Positions 46,310-53,895 of a DNA stretch of 64,000 bases are shown here, in pieces. Both the position numbers and the translations under genes were made by a program. Under the pieces are notes generated by a model. It was not told the origin of the DNA. It was given only the letters and a program-made list of their open reading frames with translations, and did no database searches. The stretch is from Nostoc flagelliforme FACHB-838. GTDB taxonomy: Bacteria; Cyanobacteriota; Cyanobacteriia; Cyanobacteriales; Nostocaceae. The stretch is from positions 1-64,000 of the forward strand of contig NZ_JACJSI010000014.1 of NCBI RefSeq assembly GCF_014698065.1, written 5' to 3'. Each line of letters starts with the position of its first letter. Within the stretch, counting starts at the first letter, position 1.

Positions 46310-46780
46310 ATGATAAAAACTGTCGAAGGCATTTATCAGGATGGAAAAATTCACCTCACCCAGTTACCGCCAGTTTGTACAGCAAGCTTATGGCAGCCAA
46401 GGCAGCAAGACAACAGTAGAATTGTGAATATTATTAGCTACCAAGCCGATGCTGATTTGAATCAAGCGATCGTTACGGGAGTTCTGCGACAAGAACGCTG
46501 GATTGACTTCCAAACAGCCAAGGCTGCTGGATTAAAAGGTGTAAAAGATTCTGAAGTATTGGCGATCGCAGTACAGCAGGAACGTATCCTCGTCAGCTAT
46601 GATCTTAAAACAATGCCATCAGAGTTTGCCAAGTTCATCAGAAGCAATGATAGTGCAGGACTGATCATTGTTCCCCAAAAGCTACCAATTGAAGTCGCGA
46701 TCAAGGAACTGCTGATGATTTGGGCGATAGACAGTGCAGAGGAATGGGTTGATCGGATTGGAATACGACCTATTCTCTAA
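46310..46780 (+). CDS. DUF5615-like PIN-type toxin fused to an antitoxin-like N-terminus
   Basis: A 156-residue protein with two unequal parts. Residues 1-20 (MIKTVEGIYQDGKIHLTQLP) read like the first strands of a DUF104-type antitoxin. Residues 39-156 are a DUF5615/Mut7-C-type nuclease: ADADLNQAIVTGVLRQE, GVKDSEVLAIAVQQERILVS and YDLKTMPSEFAKFI with conserved acidic residues. A join of about 17 odd residues (VCTASLWQPRQQDNSRI) links them. A GTG at 46424, in frame, would make the nuclease alone (VNIISYQADADLNQ) and may be its real start. A deletion that merged a toxin-antitoxin pair is the likely origin. Confidence 0.75.
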   Translation: MIKTVEGIYQDGKIHLTQLPPVCTASLWQPRQQDNSRIVNIISYQADADLNQAIVTGVLRQERWIDFQTAKAAGLKGVKDSEVLAIAVQQERILVSYDLKTMPSEFAKFIRSNDSAGLIIVPQKLPIEVAIKELLMIWAIDSAEEWVDRIGIRPIL

Positions 46781-46798
46781 ACCTAAGTTAACAAGTGT

Positions 46799-47002
46799 AT
46801 GAAAATCAGAGCAATCATTCATCCAGCAGAAGAAGGGGGCTATTGGGCAGAGGTTCCCGCGCTTCCCGGTTGTATTACCGAAGGAGACACCATAGAAGAG
46901 GTAATGGCTAATTTAAAAGATGCTATTGAAGGTTGGCTAGAAGTTGCTAACAGTCGTAATGCAATTGAGTCAACAGATCAAGTTGTTGAAATTGCTGTAT
47001 GA
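46799..47002 (+). CDS. hicB: HicB-family antitoxin
   Basis: A 67-residue HicB-like protein: MKIRAIIHPAEEGGYWAEVP, ALPGCITEGDTIEEVMANLK. The partial RNase H fold binds and masks HicA. It lacks a C-terminal DNA-binding domain, so repression of the operon may need another factor. Its stop overlaps the hicA start (ATGA), showing coupled translation. The order hicB-hicA is the reverse of the E. coli operon but common in cyanobacteria. Confidence 0.9.
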   Translation: MKIRAIIHPAEEGGYWAEVPALPGCITEGDTIEEVMANLKDAIEGWLEVANSRNAIESTDQVVEIAV

Positions 47003-47208
47003 AATCGATTTCTGGTAAGCAACTTTGTAAGATTGTGGAGCAAAAAGGTTGGGTTTTGCAAAGAATTACTGGCAGTCATTATATTTATGAAAACCCCGAA
47101 GTAGAAAAAATCCTGTCAATTCCTGTTCACCGCAATCAAGATTTGAAAGTTGGAACCTTGAAAGCCTTGATGAAAATAGCCCAGCTATCTGAAGAAGATT
47201 TACTTTAA
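46999..47208 (+). CDS. hicA: HicA-family toxin
   Basis: A 69-residue double-stranded-RNA-binding-fold mRNA interferase: SGKQLCKIVEQKGWVLQRIT followed by GSHYIYENP with the catalytic His, then IPVHRNQDLKVGTLKALMK. All key positions are intact, so it should be active. The first four bases overlap hicB. Confidence 0.9.
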   Translation: MKSISGKQLCKIVEQKGWVLQRITGSHYIYENPEVEKILSIPVHRNQDLKVGTLKALMKIAQLSEEDLL

Positions 47209-47215
47209 TTTCAAA

Positions 47216-47719
47216 TTACTGCTCTGATTCATCTAGTAACTTACTTGGTTCACCGGGGTAGAAATCATAGTCTACAATCTCTACCAAACTGTAAGGACAC
47301 TCTACTGGAAAAGTCCGCTTGGGCAAATCTGTTTCTCCAACAGCCAATTCGACGCCTTTAATGTAGGCTTTGCGAAGTGCTTCTTCAAGGTAGGGCTTTA
47401 GGCTAGGATTTTCTTCGAGCAGTTCAGCAATATCTAAGCGTTGAATACGAAGTGTTGCTAACCAGCTACGGCTACGATGCCCCGACTGGTACTGCCATTT
47501 TAGTAAATGTCCAATCAACACACTAAGACGGTTTCGTAGTTCTTGACGTTGCTGTTTACCCAAAGATTGAATCTCCTCAATCAGATTTTGCAGATCAATC
47601 TGACTCCACTGCTCATTGCGAAGTAAAGTTACTTGTTCCTGTGTCCAAGCGTAAAAATCAGTTTCGTAGAGGCTTGGTGAAAGCATTGGTATCTTTGGGT
47701 TTGTTTCAGGTACACCCAT
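47216..47719 (-). CDS. DUF29 domain-containing protein
   Basis: A 167-residue protein of the DUF29 family, frequent in cyanobacteria. It shows YETDFYAWTQEQVTLLRN, LIEEIQSLGKQQRQELRNRL, LIGHLLKWQYQSGHRSRSW and LEEALRKAYIKGVELA. The function is unknown. A second ATG at 47686 (MLSPSLYETDFYAW) matches the usual start of the family better than 47719. Its stop lies 7 bp from the hicA stop on the other strand, at the edge of the toxin-antitoxin island. Confidence 0.85.
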   Translation of the reverse strand: MGVPETNPKIPMLSPSLYETDFYAWTQEQVTLLRNEQWSQIDLQNLIEEIQSLGKQQRQELRNRLSVLIGHLLKWQYQSGHRSRSWLATLRIQRLDIAELLEENPSLKPYLEEALRKAYIKGVELAVGETDLPKRTFPVECPYSLVEIVDYDFYPGEPSKLLDESEQ

Positions 47720-47908
47720 TAGGTTATTTCAACCTCAACGTCTTTGCTTTTATTGTAGAACTGTTTCAAATCGAGGTGAATAAAGGTGTTTGCACAACTA
47801 GGGTTTAAGATTTCGGTTGGAGTGATCGCACCCTAACAACCCCAACAGAGTGCAAGCAGAGATAATTTATAGTATGACTTTCGTAACGATTAACAATTAT
47901 TAACAGCT

Positions 47909-48184
47909 ATGACAGAGCTACTTTAACAAGCAGCCAAACTCAAAAACTTGTCTGCCAATGAACAAGATGCGTAGGCGTAGCCCGCCGTAGGCATCGCGGC
48001 GATAATTTTGGAAGAACTAGAAGATGAACGCCGTTGGGATGAAGCTTTTGCCCGTTCTCCAGATATGCTTGCCAAACTTGCAGCCGAGGCAATGGCTGAA
48101 TACCGTGTAGGTAAAACCCAAGAGTTAGATTTAGATACTCTCAGTTGTAGCGACACAGTGCGATCGCTTACAGCAAATAGTTGA
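47909..48184 (+). pseudogene. Broken antitoxin-like gene interrupted by a dispersed repeat
   Basis: From the ATG at 47909 the frame reads MTELL, a TAA stop (CAA expected), then QAAKLKNLSANEQDA. A 27-bp insertion that carries TAG follows, and the frame then resumes as AIILEELEDERRWDEAFARS, PDMLAKLAAEAMAEYRVGKT to a stop at 48182. The C-terminal block resembles small RelB-like antitoxins of cyanobacteria. The insert coincides with the palindromic repeat at 47966-47995. Downstream a different frame (about 48171-48245) encodes VELLNLEEWIDENTEPEEPA, which may be the tail of a lost neighbour. Confidence 0.7.
47966..47995 (+). repeat. Palindromic dispersed repeat inside a broken antitoxin gene
   Basis: GATGCGTAGGCGTAGCCCGC then CGTAGGCATC. 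The ends GATGC and GCATC are complementary and GTAGGC recurs on both sides. Removing 27 bp from here restores GAT GCG GCG ATA, a continuous antitoxin frame. Confidence 0.65.
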
Positions 48185-48210
48185 ACTATTAAATTTAGAA
48201 GAGTGGATTG

Positions 48211-48591
48211 ATGAAAACACTGAACCAGAAGAACCAGCAGATTGAGAAGCCATCCTTAGAATATTATTTAAACCTCCAGTACGCTGTAACAATTTACCCC
48301 GACCGAGAGGGTGGATATGTAGCTCAAATTAAAGATTTACCTGGATGTCTTACCCAAGGCGAAACCATTGAAGAGACAATGGCAAATCTCAATGAGGTGC
48401 GGGAATTATGGATTGAGACAGCTTATGAAGCCGACGATAATATTCCTTTACCAAGTAGTAATGATAGCTATAGCGGTAAACTACTAGTACGGATGCCGAA
48501 ATCTTTACATCGACGTTTAGCTGAAACTTCTGAACGGGAGGGCGTTAGTCTCAACCAATATATTGTGTCTTTGCTGAGTGCGATCGCATAA
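48211..48591 (+). CDS. HicB-like antitoxin with ribbon-helix-helix domain (orphan)
   Basis: About 126 residues from the ATG at 48211 (a TTG lies one codon before). The N-terminal HicB fold reads AVTIYPDREGGYVAQIKDLP, GCLTQGETIEETMANLNE. The C-terminal ribbon-helix-helix DNA-binding part reads GKLLVRMPKSLHRRLAET, SEREGVSLNQYIVSLLSAIA, as in the HicB_lk group. No hicA is adjacent, so it may control distant genes or be what remains of a pair. The broken antitoxin lies directly upstream. Confidence 0.87.
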   Translation: MKTLNQKNQQIEKPSLEYYLNLQYAVTIYPDREGGYVAQIKDLPGCLTQGETIEETMANLNEVRELWIETAYEADDNIPLPSSNDSYSGKLLVRMPKSLHRRLAETSEREGVSLNQYIVSLLSAIA

Positions 48592-48628
48592 TTAACAGTA
48601 AAGCAATCTTAGTAAACTTCCATATTCT

Positions 48629-49060
48629 TTATAAATGGTCAAAAAACACTTCAGGTACTAATCTTAATTCCCCAGATTTAAAGCGAGAGATATCTATCCA
48701 TAACGCTTTATGTTTATGGTGTTGTGATTCTGAGAAAATTAGACTTTCCAGTTGATAAAATTTGGAATCAGCAAAGTCACATTGATAAAGCTGAATGATT
48801 TCATGACCTTGCCTACCATTAAATGTAAACAGATTTTCTATACATCCTAGATATTTAATATTCGTTAATTCTGCCTGAATTTCCTCTTCAAACTCCCGTT
48901 CTAAGGCGGCGCGGCTAGTTTCGCCAAAGTCAACACCACCGCCTAAAGCCCGATAAAATGTTTCTTGTTTCACGGGATCGTAGCCTTCAGAAACAAATAT
49001 GCGTTCTCCATCCCGAATTAGCCCCAAGGCTATTACCCGAATTTCGCCTGCTTTATTCAT
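48629..49060 (-). CDS. Nudix hydrolase
   Basis: A 143-residue enzyme that cleaves nucleoside diphosphates linked to other groups, with Mg2+. The Nudix box GVDFGETSRAALEREFEEEI (G-x5-E-x7-R-E-x-x-E-E) is complete. The region before it (KQETFYRALGGG) and the tail are of common size. Substrate cannot be predicted. It lies 8 bp after the DUF3531 gene on the same strand, so the two are cotranscribed. Confidence 0.92.
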   Translation of the reverse strand: MNKAGEIRVIALGLIRDGERIFVSEGYDPVKQETFYRALGGGVDFGETSRAALEREFEEEIQAELTNIKYLGCIENLFTFNGRQGHEIIQLYQCDFADSKFYQLESLIFSESQHHKHKALWIDISRFKSGELRLVPEVFFDHL

Positions 49061-49068
49061 TTTTGTAA

Positions 49069-49521
49069 CTAATTATCGTAAATAGACTGAGGACGACTTT
49101 CGCTATCCTCAATAGGCCAATCTGGATTTTCGCCACCGATGTATAATTCTTCAATGGTCACATATTCCTGACTTAGCTGTGTGAGGGCGTTGATTAAAAT
49201 ATCTAATGCGATCGCATCACTGGTTCCTAAGTCAAACCAACAACGCCCCCACTGACCCTCATATTCAAACTCACCAATATTGTGCATCAGTGCTAGCAGG
49301 CTTTTGTCATACCCTTGCTCATCATAATTCATGTAGCTGATATCGAGTCCAGTGTCCTGCACCTGAAGATTCTCTGCATTAAATGCACCTAATTTACCCA
49401 GATAAAACCAGGAATTGAAAACTTCTTCTACATACTGCTTTTCACGCGCAGAAGGATTTGTGCTGAATTTCAGCCAAATCCACATATCAAAAGGATTAAT
49501 TTCGCGGAACTGAATCTCCAT
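49069..49521 (-). CDS. DUF3531 family protein
   Basis: About 150 residues from the ATG at 49521 (MEIQFREINPFDMWIWLKF). It carries the conserved cyanobacterial and plastid DUF3531 stretches YVEEVFNSWFYLGKLGAFN, NLQVQDTGLDISYMNYDEQG and LEDS-type WGRCWFDLGTSDAIALDI. The function is unknown. A TTG six codons upstream is less likely. It is the first gene of a pair with the Nudix gene. Confidence 0.88.
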   Translation of the reverse strand: MEIQFREINPFDMWIWLKFSTNPSAREKQYVEEVFNSWFYLGKLGAFNAENLQVQDTGLDISYMNYDEQGYDKSLLALMHNIGEFEYEGQWGRCWFDLGTSDAIALDILINALTQLSQEYVTIEELYIGGENPDWPIEDSESRPQSIYDN

Positions 49522-49642
49522 TGTGGTCTTGTATCTCAATTACTGTTCTGCAAATAAGCATATCAAAGTAGGGCATAGGGAATGGAGCATAGGAAATAGG
49601 AATAGAGAAAAAACTTAATCGCCAAATGCCCTGTTTGGCCAA

Positions 49643-50575
49643 TTACCCAGGATTCTTAAGGCTAACAGCATTTTTGCGTTCACTCTCAATCTGTTTGACT
49701 AAATCGCCTGGGAGTTGGGATTTTTTAGTTAATGCTTTGTCAAAATTAGCGATCGCTTCTTGGATCATCTGCTGGCTTTTTTCTTTTTGCCCCAGTTCTT
49801 TCAGGATTTGGGCTTTGAGATAATAAATTTCTGGATTATCAGATGTGGTTTTGATCGCCTGGTTGACATACTCTAGTGCTTGTGGATACCGTTTTAAATC
49901 ACGGTAAGCAAGAGCAATACCCCGATCCACTAGATACCGAGGAGCAGCATTTTGTTCTAATCGTCCAATTGCCTGATCTGGGCTGGCAAAAGGCAAATTA
50001 ACCGCCAACAATAAATCCATATAACCCTTGATTAAGTTCAGTTCTGGATCGTTGGCAGAAATTGCTTCGGCTTTATCTAAATATTCATAAACTTGTCGCA
50101 GGCGACTAAAGGCTTGCGGTATACCGTTGACTGTACCCTGACGAGTGAGAACTACTGCACCCTCTAAAAAATGACCAACAGCAGTGTATAAATTACCACG
50201 CAATGGATCGCTAGAAATCAGTTTTTGTCCAGTTTCTAGAGTTTTTTGGCTGTAAGTGTCGAGTTTAGACCAATCTTTATTTCCGTATGCTAAAGATGCT
50301 TTCATGGCATAAGCTAGAGGTTCATCTGGTTCTTTAGATATTGCTTGTTCTAAATAACGCCCTGCTGCTGGATAGTTGCCCTGTTGGAACATCGCTTTAA
50401 AAGCTGCTTCTGTTTGGTCGCCAATTTGATGAGGTTCACGATCGCGAAACGGATCGCCAGCCAGTGAGGGATTTACCCACACATTAAGTGTGAACGCAAC
50501 TGCAAAAGCAGTCTGAGCAAGGGTAGTGAGTTTAGCAGACACTACTAATCGAGGTGAAAAAAACCTTTTAATCAT
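49643..50575 (-). CDS. Tetratricopeptide-repeat protein, secreted
   Basis: A 310-residue protein with a hydrophobic signal segment (about 14-36, ending NPSLAGD) and several tetratricopeptide units: AAGRYLEQAISKEPDEPLAY, YLDKAEAISANDPELNLIKG and RYPQALEYVNQAIKTTSDNP with AQILKELGQKEKSQQMIQEA. Such helices hold protein complexes together; partner unknown. It probably sits in the periplasm or on the thylakoid lumen side. ATG at 50575. Confidence 0.85.
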   Translation of the reverse strand: MIKRFFSPRLVVSAKLTTLAQTAFAVAFTLNVWVNPSLAGDPFRDREPHQIGDQTEAAFKAMFQQGNYPAAGRYLEQAISKEPDEPLAYAMKASLAYGNKDWSKLDTYSQKTLETGQKLISSDPLRGNLYTAVGHFLEGAVVLTRQGTVNGIPQAFSRLRQVYEYLDKAEAISANDPELNLIKGYMDLLLAVNLPFASPDQAIGRLEQNAAPRYLVDRGIALAYRDLKRYPQALEYVNQAIKTTSDNPEIYYLKAQILKELGQKEKSQQMIQEAIANFDKALTKKSQLPGDLVKQIESERKNAVSLKNPG

Positions 50576-50881
50576 TTTTACCCTCAGAATAATTGCGGTT
50601 GAAATAGTTGTATGTGTTACTTAGAATGCACAAATGGTCAATTTTAACTTGCCTCTGCTTCAACCAAAATTTTTTTATATATTAGTAATCTTTCCATGTT
50701 TCCAGGCTTGGTCTAGCCATTGTTTAAGGCTTAGTCTGCCACAATGGAGAAAAAGTAAATGATTTTTGCTGCTAGATTAAGGTGTTAATCCAGGTAATGC
50801 GCTATAAATTTTTTCAGAATTTCCCAGATACTCTCAGTGTAGCTAATCAGTAATTTGCTGACTTTTTGGTAATCTTAACAA
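50576..50881. other. Intergenic between divergent genes
   Basis: About 305 bp with the promoters of the TPR gene and the ECF-type ATPase gene. No gene or repeat is recognised. Confidence 0.4.
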
Positions 50882-51556
50882 ATGCTTTATCTCCGAAATG
50901 TAAATTATCACCCCACAGCTTGCCCAACAGCGATTCTCAAATCGATCAACTTGGAATTAGCACCCCAGCAGCTAGGTTTGATTATTGGCCCAAGTGGTTC
51001 GGGTAAAAGTACCCTGCTAGAAATTTTGTCGGGACTAGCCGAACCCACTACTGGCGCACTCTTCTGGCGGGAACAAGAACTTATAGCCGAACAGCTACAA
51101 CAATTAGCCGGTTTAGTATTTCAGTTTCCAGAGCGGCACTTTTGTGGTAGTTCAATTTTAGAAGAATTGCGTTTAGGACATCCTGAGTTAGGGTCAGAAC
51201 TAGTTAGACAGGCCCTAAGCGAAGTGGGATTAGAGCATTTATCGCTCTCTGCTGCTCCTCATGCTTTGAGTGGTGGTCAGCAACGACGTTTGGCTTTGGC
51301 AGTGCAATTGATTCGCCAGCCAAATTTACTCTTATTGGATGAACCCACTGCTGGTTTGGATTGGTCAATGCGTCGGCAACTGGTAAATTTATTAGCGAAA
51401 CTGAAACAAGATTGGACACTGTTGGTAGTGACACATGATGCTGGGGATCTGTTAGCGATCGCAGATCGTTGCTGGACACTCAACCACGGTGAACTAGAAT
51501 CAGTAGACCCAAAGACACTAGAAGCCAAAGTTAAAGAACCTCTACCAGTGGTGTAA
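50882..51556 (+). CDS. ABC transporter ATP-binding protein (energy-coupling factor type)
   Basis: A 224-residue ATPase with Walker A GPSGSGKST (about 37-45), FQFPERHFCGSSILEELRLG (the Q-loop of cobalt/vitamin ECF ATPases, with FPE), signature LSGGQQRRLAL and Walker B LLLLDEPTAGLD. It resembles EcfA/CbiO and the plant plastid NAP14-like ATPases. The T and S components are not adjacent, so the substrate (metal or vitamin) is unknown. The rsmG gene follows after 72 bp with a simple repeat between. Confidence 0.88.
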   Translation: MLYLRNVNYHPTACPTAILKSINLELAPQQLGLIIGPSGSGKSTLLEILSGLAEPTTGALFWREQELIAEQLQQLAGLVFQFPERHFCGSSILEELRLGHPELGSELVRQALSEVGLEHLSLSAAPHALSGGQQRRLALAVQLIRQPNLLLLDEPTAGLDWSMRRQLVNLLAKLKQDWTLLVVTHDAGDLLAIADRCWTLNHGELESVDPKTLEAKVKEPLPVV

Positions 51557-51593
51557 GAAAAGAGCATAGGGACAAGGAGAATAACCATGTCCC

Positions 51594-51628
51594 ATGAAAA
51601 ATGAAAAATGAAAAATGAAAAATGAAAA
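51594..51628 (+). repeat. Five tandem copies of a 7-bp unit before rsmG
   Basis: ATGAAAA occurs five times in a row (starts at 51594, 51601, 51608, 51615 and 51622) and runs directly into ATGACAA at the rsmG start codon 51629. Each copy contains an ATG; because 7 is not a multiple of 3, the copies lie in different frames. Confidence 0.9.
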
Positions 51629-52363
51629 ATGACAAACCTATTGCCTGAGATTGCAGAAATCTGGCAGCAAACTCTCAATTGGCAACCAACCAGTCAACAG
51701 CAAGCCCAATTTCAAAAGCTTTATGAGTTAATCCTAGAAGGAAATCGCCAAATAAATTTAACTCGCATTACTGACCCCCAAGAGTTTTGGGAAAAACATC
51801 TCTGGGATTCTTTGCGAGGAATTGCACCCCTGTTATCAGCAAATTTCTCCTCTACTCGCCCTACTCTTATCGATATTGGTACAGGTGCGGGTTTTCCCGG
51901 TGTTCCAGCGACAATTACTGTACCTAATTGCACAACGACTCTTCTCGATTCCACTCGGAAAAAAATTTCTTTTATCGACAATATATTAACTGAACTTGTC
52001 CTTACTAATGCCAAAACTCTTGTTGGTAGGGCTGAAGAAATCGGTCATCACCCCCAGCATCGACTAGCTTACGATATTGCATTGATCCGTGCTGTAGGGC
52101 CAGCTTCTGTTTGTGCAGAATATACCCTACCACTGCTCAAACAGGGAGGTTTAGCCATAATTTATCGCGGTAATTGGATGGATGATGAAACAACTGCTTT
52201 GCAGAATGCTGTGAAGCAGTTGGGTGGCGCAATTGAATCAATTGAACAATTTACAACACCCCTGAGTCACAGCATCCGCCACTGTGTGTATTTGCGTAAG
52301 GTAGACACAACACCAGTTCAGTTTCCCCGTGCTATTGGTGTACCTGCCCAAAAACCGCTTTGA
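51629..52363 (+). CDS. rsmG: 16S rRNA (guanine(527)-N7)-methyltransferase
   Basis: RsmG (GidB) methylates N7 of G527 in 16S rRNA with SAM. The 244-residue protein has NLTRITDPQEFWEKHLWDSL, the SAM loop LIDIGTGAGFPGVPATI (about 91-107) and LLDSTRKKISFIDNI, followed by ALIRAVGPASVCAEYTLPLL. Length is normal for cyanobacteria. I chose the ATG at 51629; the ATGs in the 7-bp repeat upstream lead to early stops or other frames. Loss of the gene is known to give low-level streptomycin resistance in other bacteria. Confidence 0.95.
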   Translation: MTNLLPEIAEIWQQTLNWQPTSQQQAQFQKLYELILEGNRQINLTRITDPQEFWEKHLWDSLRGIAPLLSANFSSTRPTLIDIGTGAGFPGVPATITVPNCTTTLLDSTRKKISFIDNILTELVLTNAKTLVGRAEEIGHHPQHRLAYDIALIRAVGPASVCAEYTLPLLKQGGLAIIYRGNWMDDETTALQNAVKQLGGAIESIEQFTTPLSHSIRHCVYLRKVDTTPVQFPRAIGVPAQKPL

Positions 52364-52415
52364 GGGGTGTTTCGAGGAAATATATAGCTATTTTCAGGTA
52401 AATAGACCACGCGCT

Positions 52416-52440
52416 AAGGGCACAGCAATGCTGTGCCCTT
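52416..52440. repeat. Palindromic dispersed repeat
   Basis: AAGGGCACAGC and GCTGTGCCCTT pair over a 3-nt loop. It lies between the convergent rsmG and FG-GAP-like genes, could act as a terminator stem, and has the form of the common Nostoc 'gggcacagc' repeat. No T run follows. Confidence 0.6.
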
Positions 52441-52496
52441 ACGATAGATGTGGTTCAAATATATGAAAACTGCTGTAACCAAACAAAATTTTAGTC

Positions 52497-53381
52497 CTAA
52501 TTCCTCAAAATATACCAAGTGCCATTACTTGGTCGCCATACTGCGAAGTCACTTTTAATAGAGAAATTATAAATGGCAGGGACAGGAATATCACCATTTA
52601 CGCCCAATTCTCTAGTAACTAATTTACCTGTAGAACTGTTAATTATATACCAAGTACCATTACTTGGTCGCCATACTGCAAAATCAGCTCTAGTATCATC
52701 ATCGTATTTACCAGGGGCAGCAACATCACCAGTTACGCCCAATTTTCTAATAACTACTTGACCCGTATAACTATTAATTACATACCAAGTACCATTACTG
52801 GGTCGCCATAGTGCAAAATCAGTTCTACTATCATAATCATAATCGCCAAGAATGGGAATATCGCCATTTACACCCCATTTTTTAGTAACAGTTTGACCTG
52901 TAGAACTATTAATTACATACCAAGTGCCATTACTGGGACGCCATACTGCAAAATCAGTTTTACCATCATTATCATAACTGCCGGGAACAGGAATATCGCC
53001 ATCTATGCCCAATTGTTTAGTAACAGTTTGACCTGTAGAACTGTTAATTACATACCAAGTGCGATTACTTGGTCGCCATACTGCAATATCAGTTATCCTA
53101 TCACCATCATAATCGCCGCTAACGGGAATATCGCCATTTACACCCCATTTTCTAGTAACTGTTTGACCTGTAGAACTTTTAATTACATACCAAGTACCAT
53201 TACTTGGTCGCCATACTGCAATATCAGTTCTACCATCCTTATCATAATTGCCGGGAACGGGAACATCACCAGCTACACCCAATTTTTTAGTAGTAACTTG
53301 AGCTTGGGCTTTAAAATTTAAAATTCCAAGAAATAATGGAACAGTTAAAGGAAGCATAAATAATTTGCAACCAATCTTCAT
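52497..53381 (-). CDS. Secreted protein with six FG-GAP/VCBS-like repeats
   Basis: About 294 residues from the ATG at 53381, which has AAGGAG ahead of it. A signal peptide (MKIGCKLFMLPLTVPLFLGI, then AQAQ) is followed by six near-identical units of about 45 residues. Each unit has an acidic loop (YDKDGRTD, YDGDRITD, YDNDGKTD, YDYDSRTD, YDDDTRAD) and then AVWRPSNGTWYVI. The D-x-D-x-x-x-D loops suggest Ca2+ binding and a beta-propeller blade per unit. Exported function is unknown; adhesion is the precedent for such repeats. The DNA repeats are about 135 bp and so can recombine. Confidence 0.85.
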   Translation of the reverse strand: MKIGCKLFMLPLTVPLFLGILNFKAQAQVTTKKLGVAGDVPVPGNYDKDGRTDIAVWRPSNGTWYVIKSSTGQTVTRKWGVNGDIPVSGDYDGDRITDIAVWRPSNRTWYVINSSTGQTVTKQLGIDGDIPVPGSYDNDGKTDFAVWRPSNGTWYVINSSTGQTVTKKWGVNGDIPILGDYDYDSRTDFALWRPSNGTWYVINSYTGQVVIRKLGVTGDVAAPGKYDDDTRADFAVWRPSNGTWYIINSSTGKLVTRELGVNGDIPVPAIYNFSIKSDFAVWRPSNGTWYILRN

Positions 53382-53895
53382 GAGAATATACTCCTTATAA
53401 TCAAAATGACTCAAGAGTGTTTTTCTTCAAATTGCACATTTGAAGAAATGATTTTTAGCTTTATGCGTTGTCATGACAAAATCTTAAGTTTTAATGTTAT
53501 ATAGCTTTTGTTTTTCATAAGTAATTTAGCACGATAGATGTAACGCCACTTCTTACGATGGGGGGAGTTATGAGCATAGCCTTCCTGTTACAGAACTCTA
53601 TGCAATGTAGTAGCTTTGCCTATCATAGGAATGAATCATATTTGATTTTTGAAATTATTTACGTGCTACGCGTTCGCGCAGCGTCTCGCAGAGAAACACG
53701 ATAGGTGGGGAATATGGAATCACGCTTTTCGGGTTGAGGGCGAGCTTTTTCAGAAATCAACTCATAGCCCTATACAAGCGAATCATTCTGAAAAAATAAA
53801 TGATGATGAGCTTATCATACGCAGAAAAATGGCAGCAGAATATTGTTTCTGTTGCCAGCTTTTAAGCGCCTATAACTCTAAAATTTTGTCTGGTT
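53382..53895. other. Intergenic with one dispersed repeat
   Basis: About 510 bp with the promoter of the repeat-protein gene and a dispersed repeat at 53664-53696. An 86-codon open frame at 53649-53909 crosses the repeat, has no family features and overlaps the SOD stop; I do not count it as a gene. Confidence 0.45.
53664..53696 (+). repeat. Small dispersed repeat (gcgtctcgcagagaa family)
   Basis: TGCTACGCGTTCGCGCAGCG followed by TCTCGCAGAGAAA; related to the copies at 18876, 38921 and 55001. Confidence 0.75.

Noticed and set aside
47923-48156. Minus-strand open frame rich in Ser and Ala
   Set aside because: It is the reverse side of the broken antitoxin gene, which has recognisable antitoxin sequence on the plus strand.
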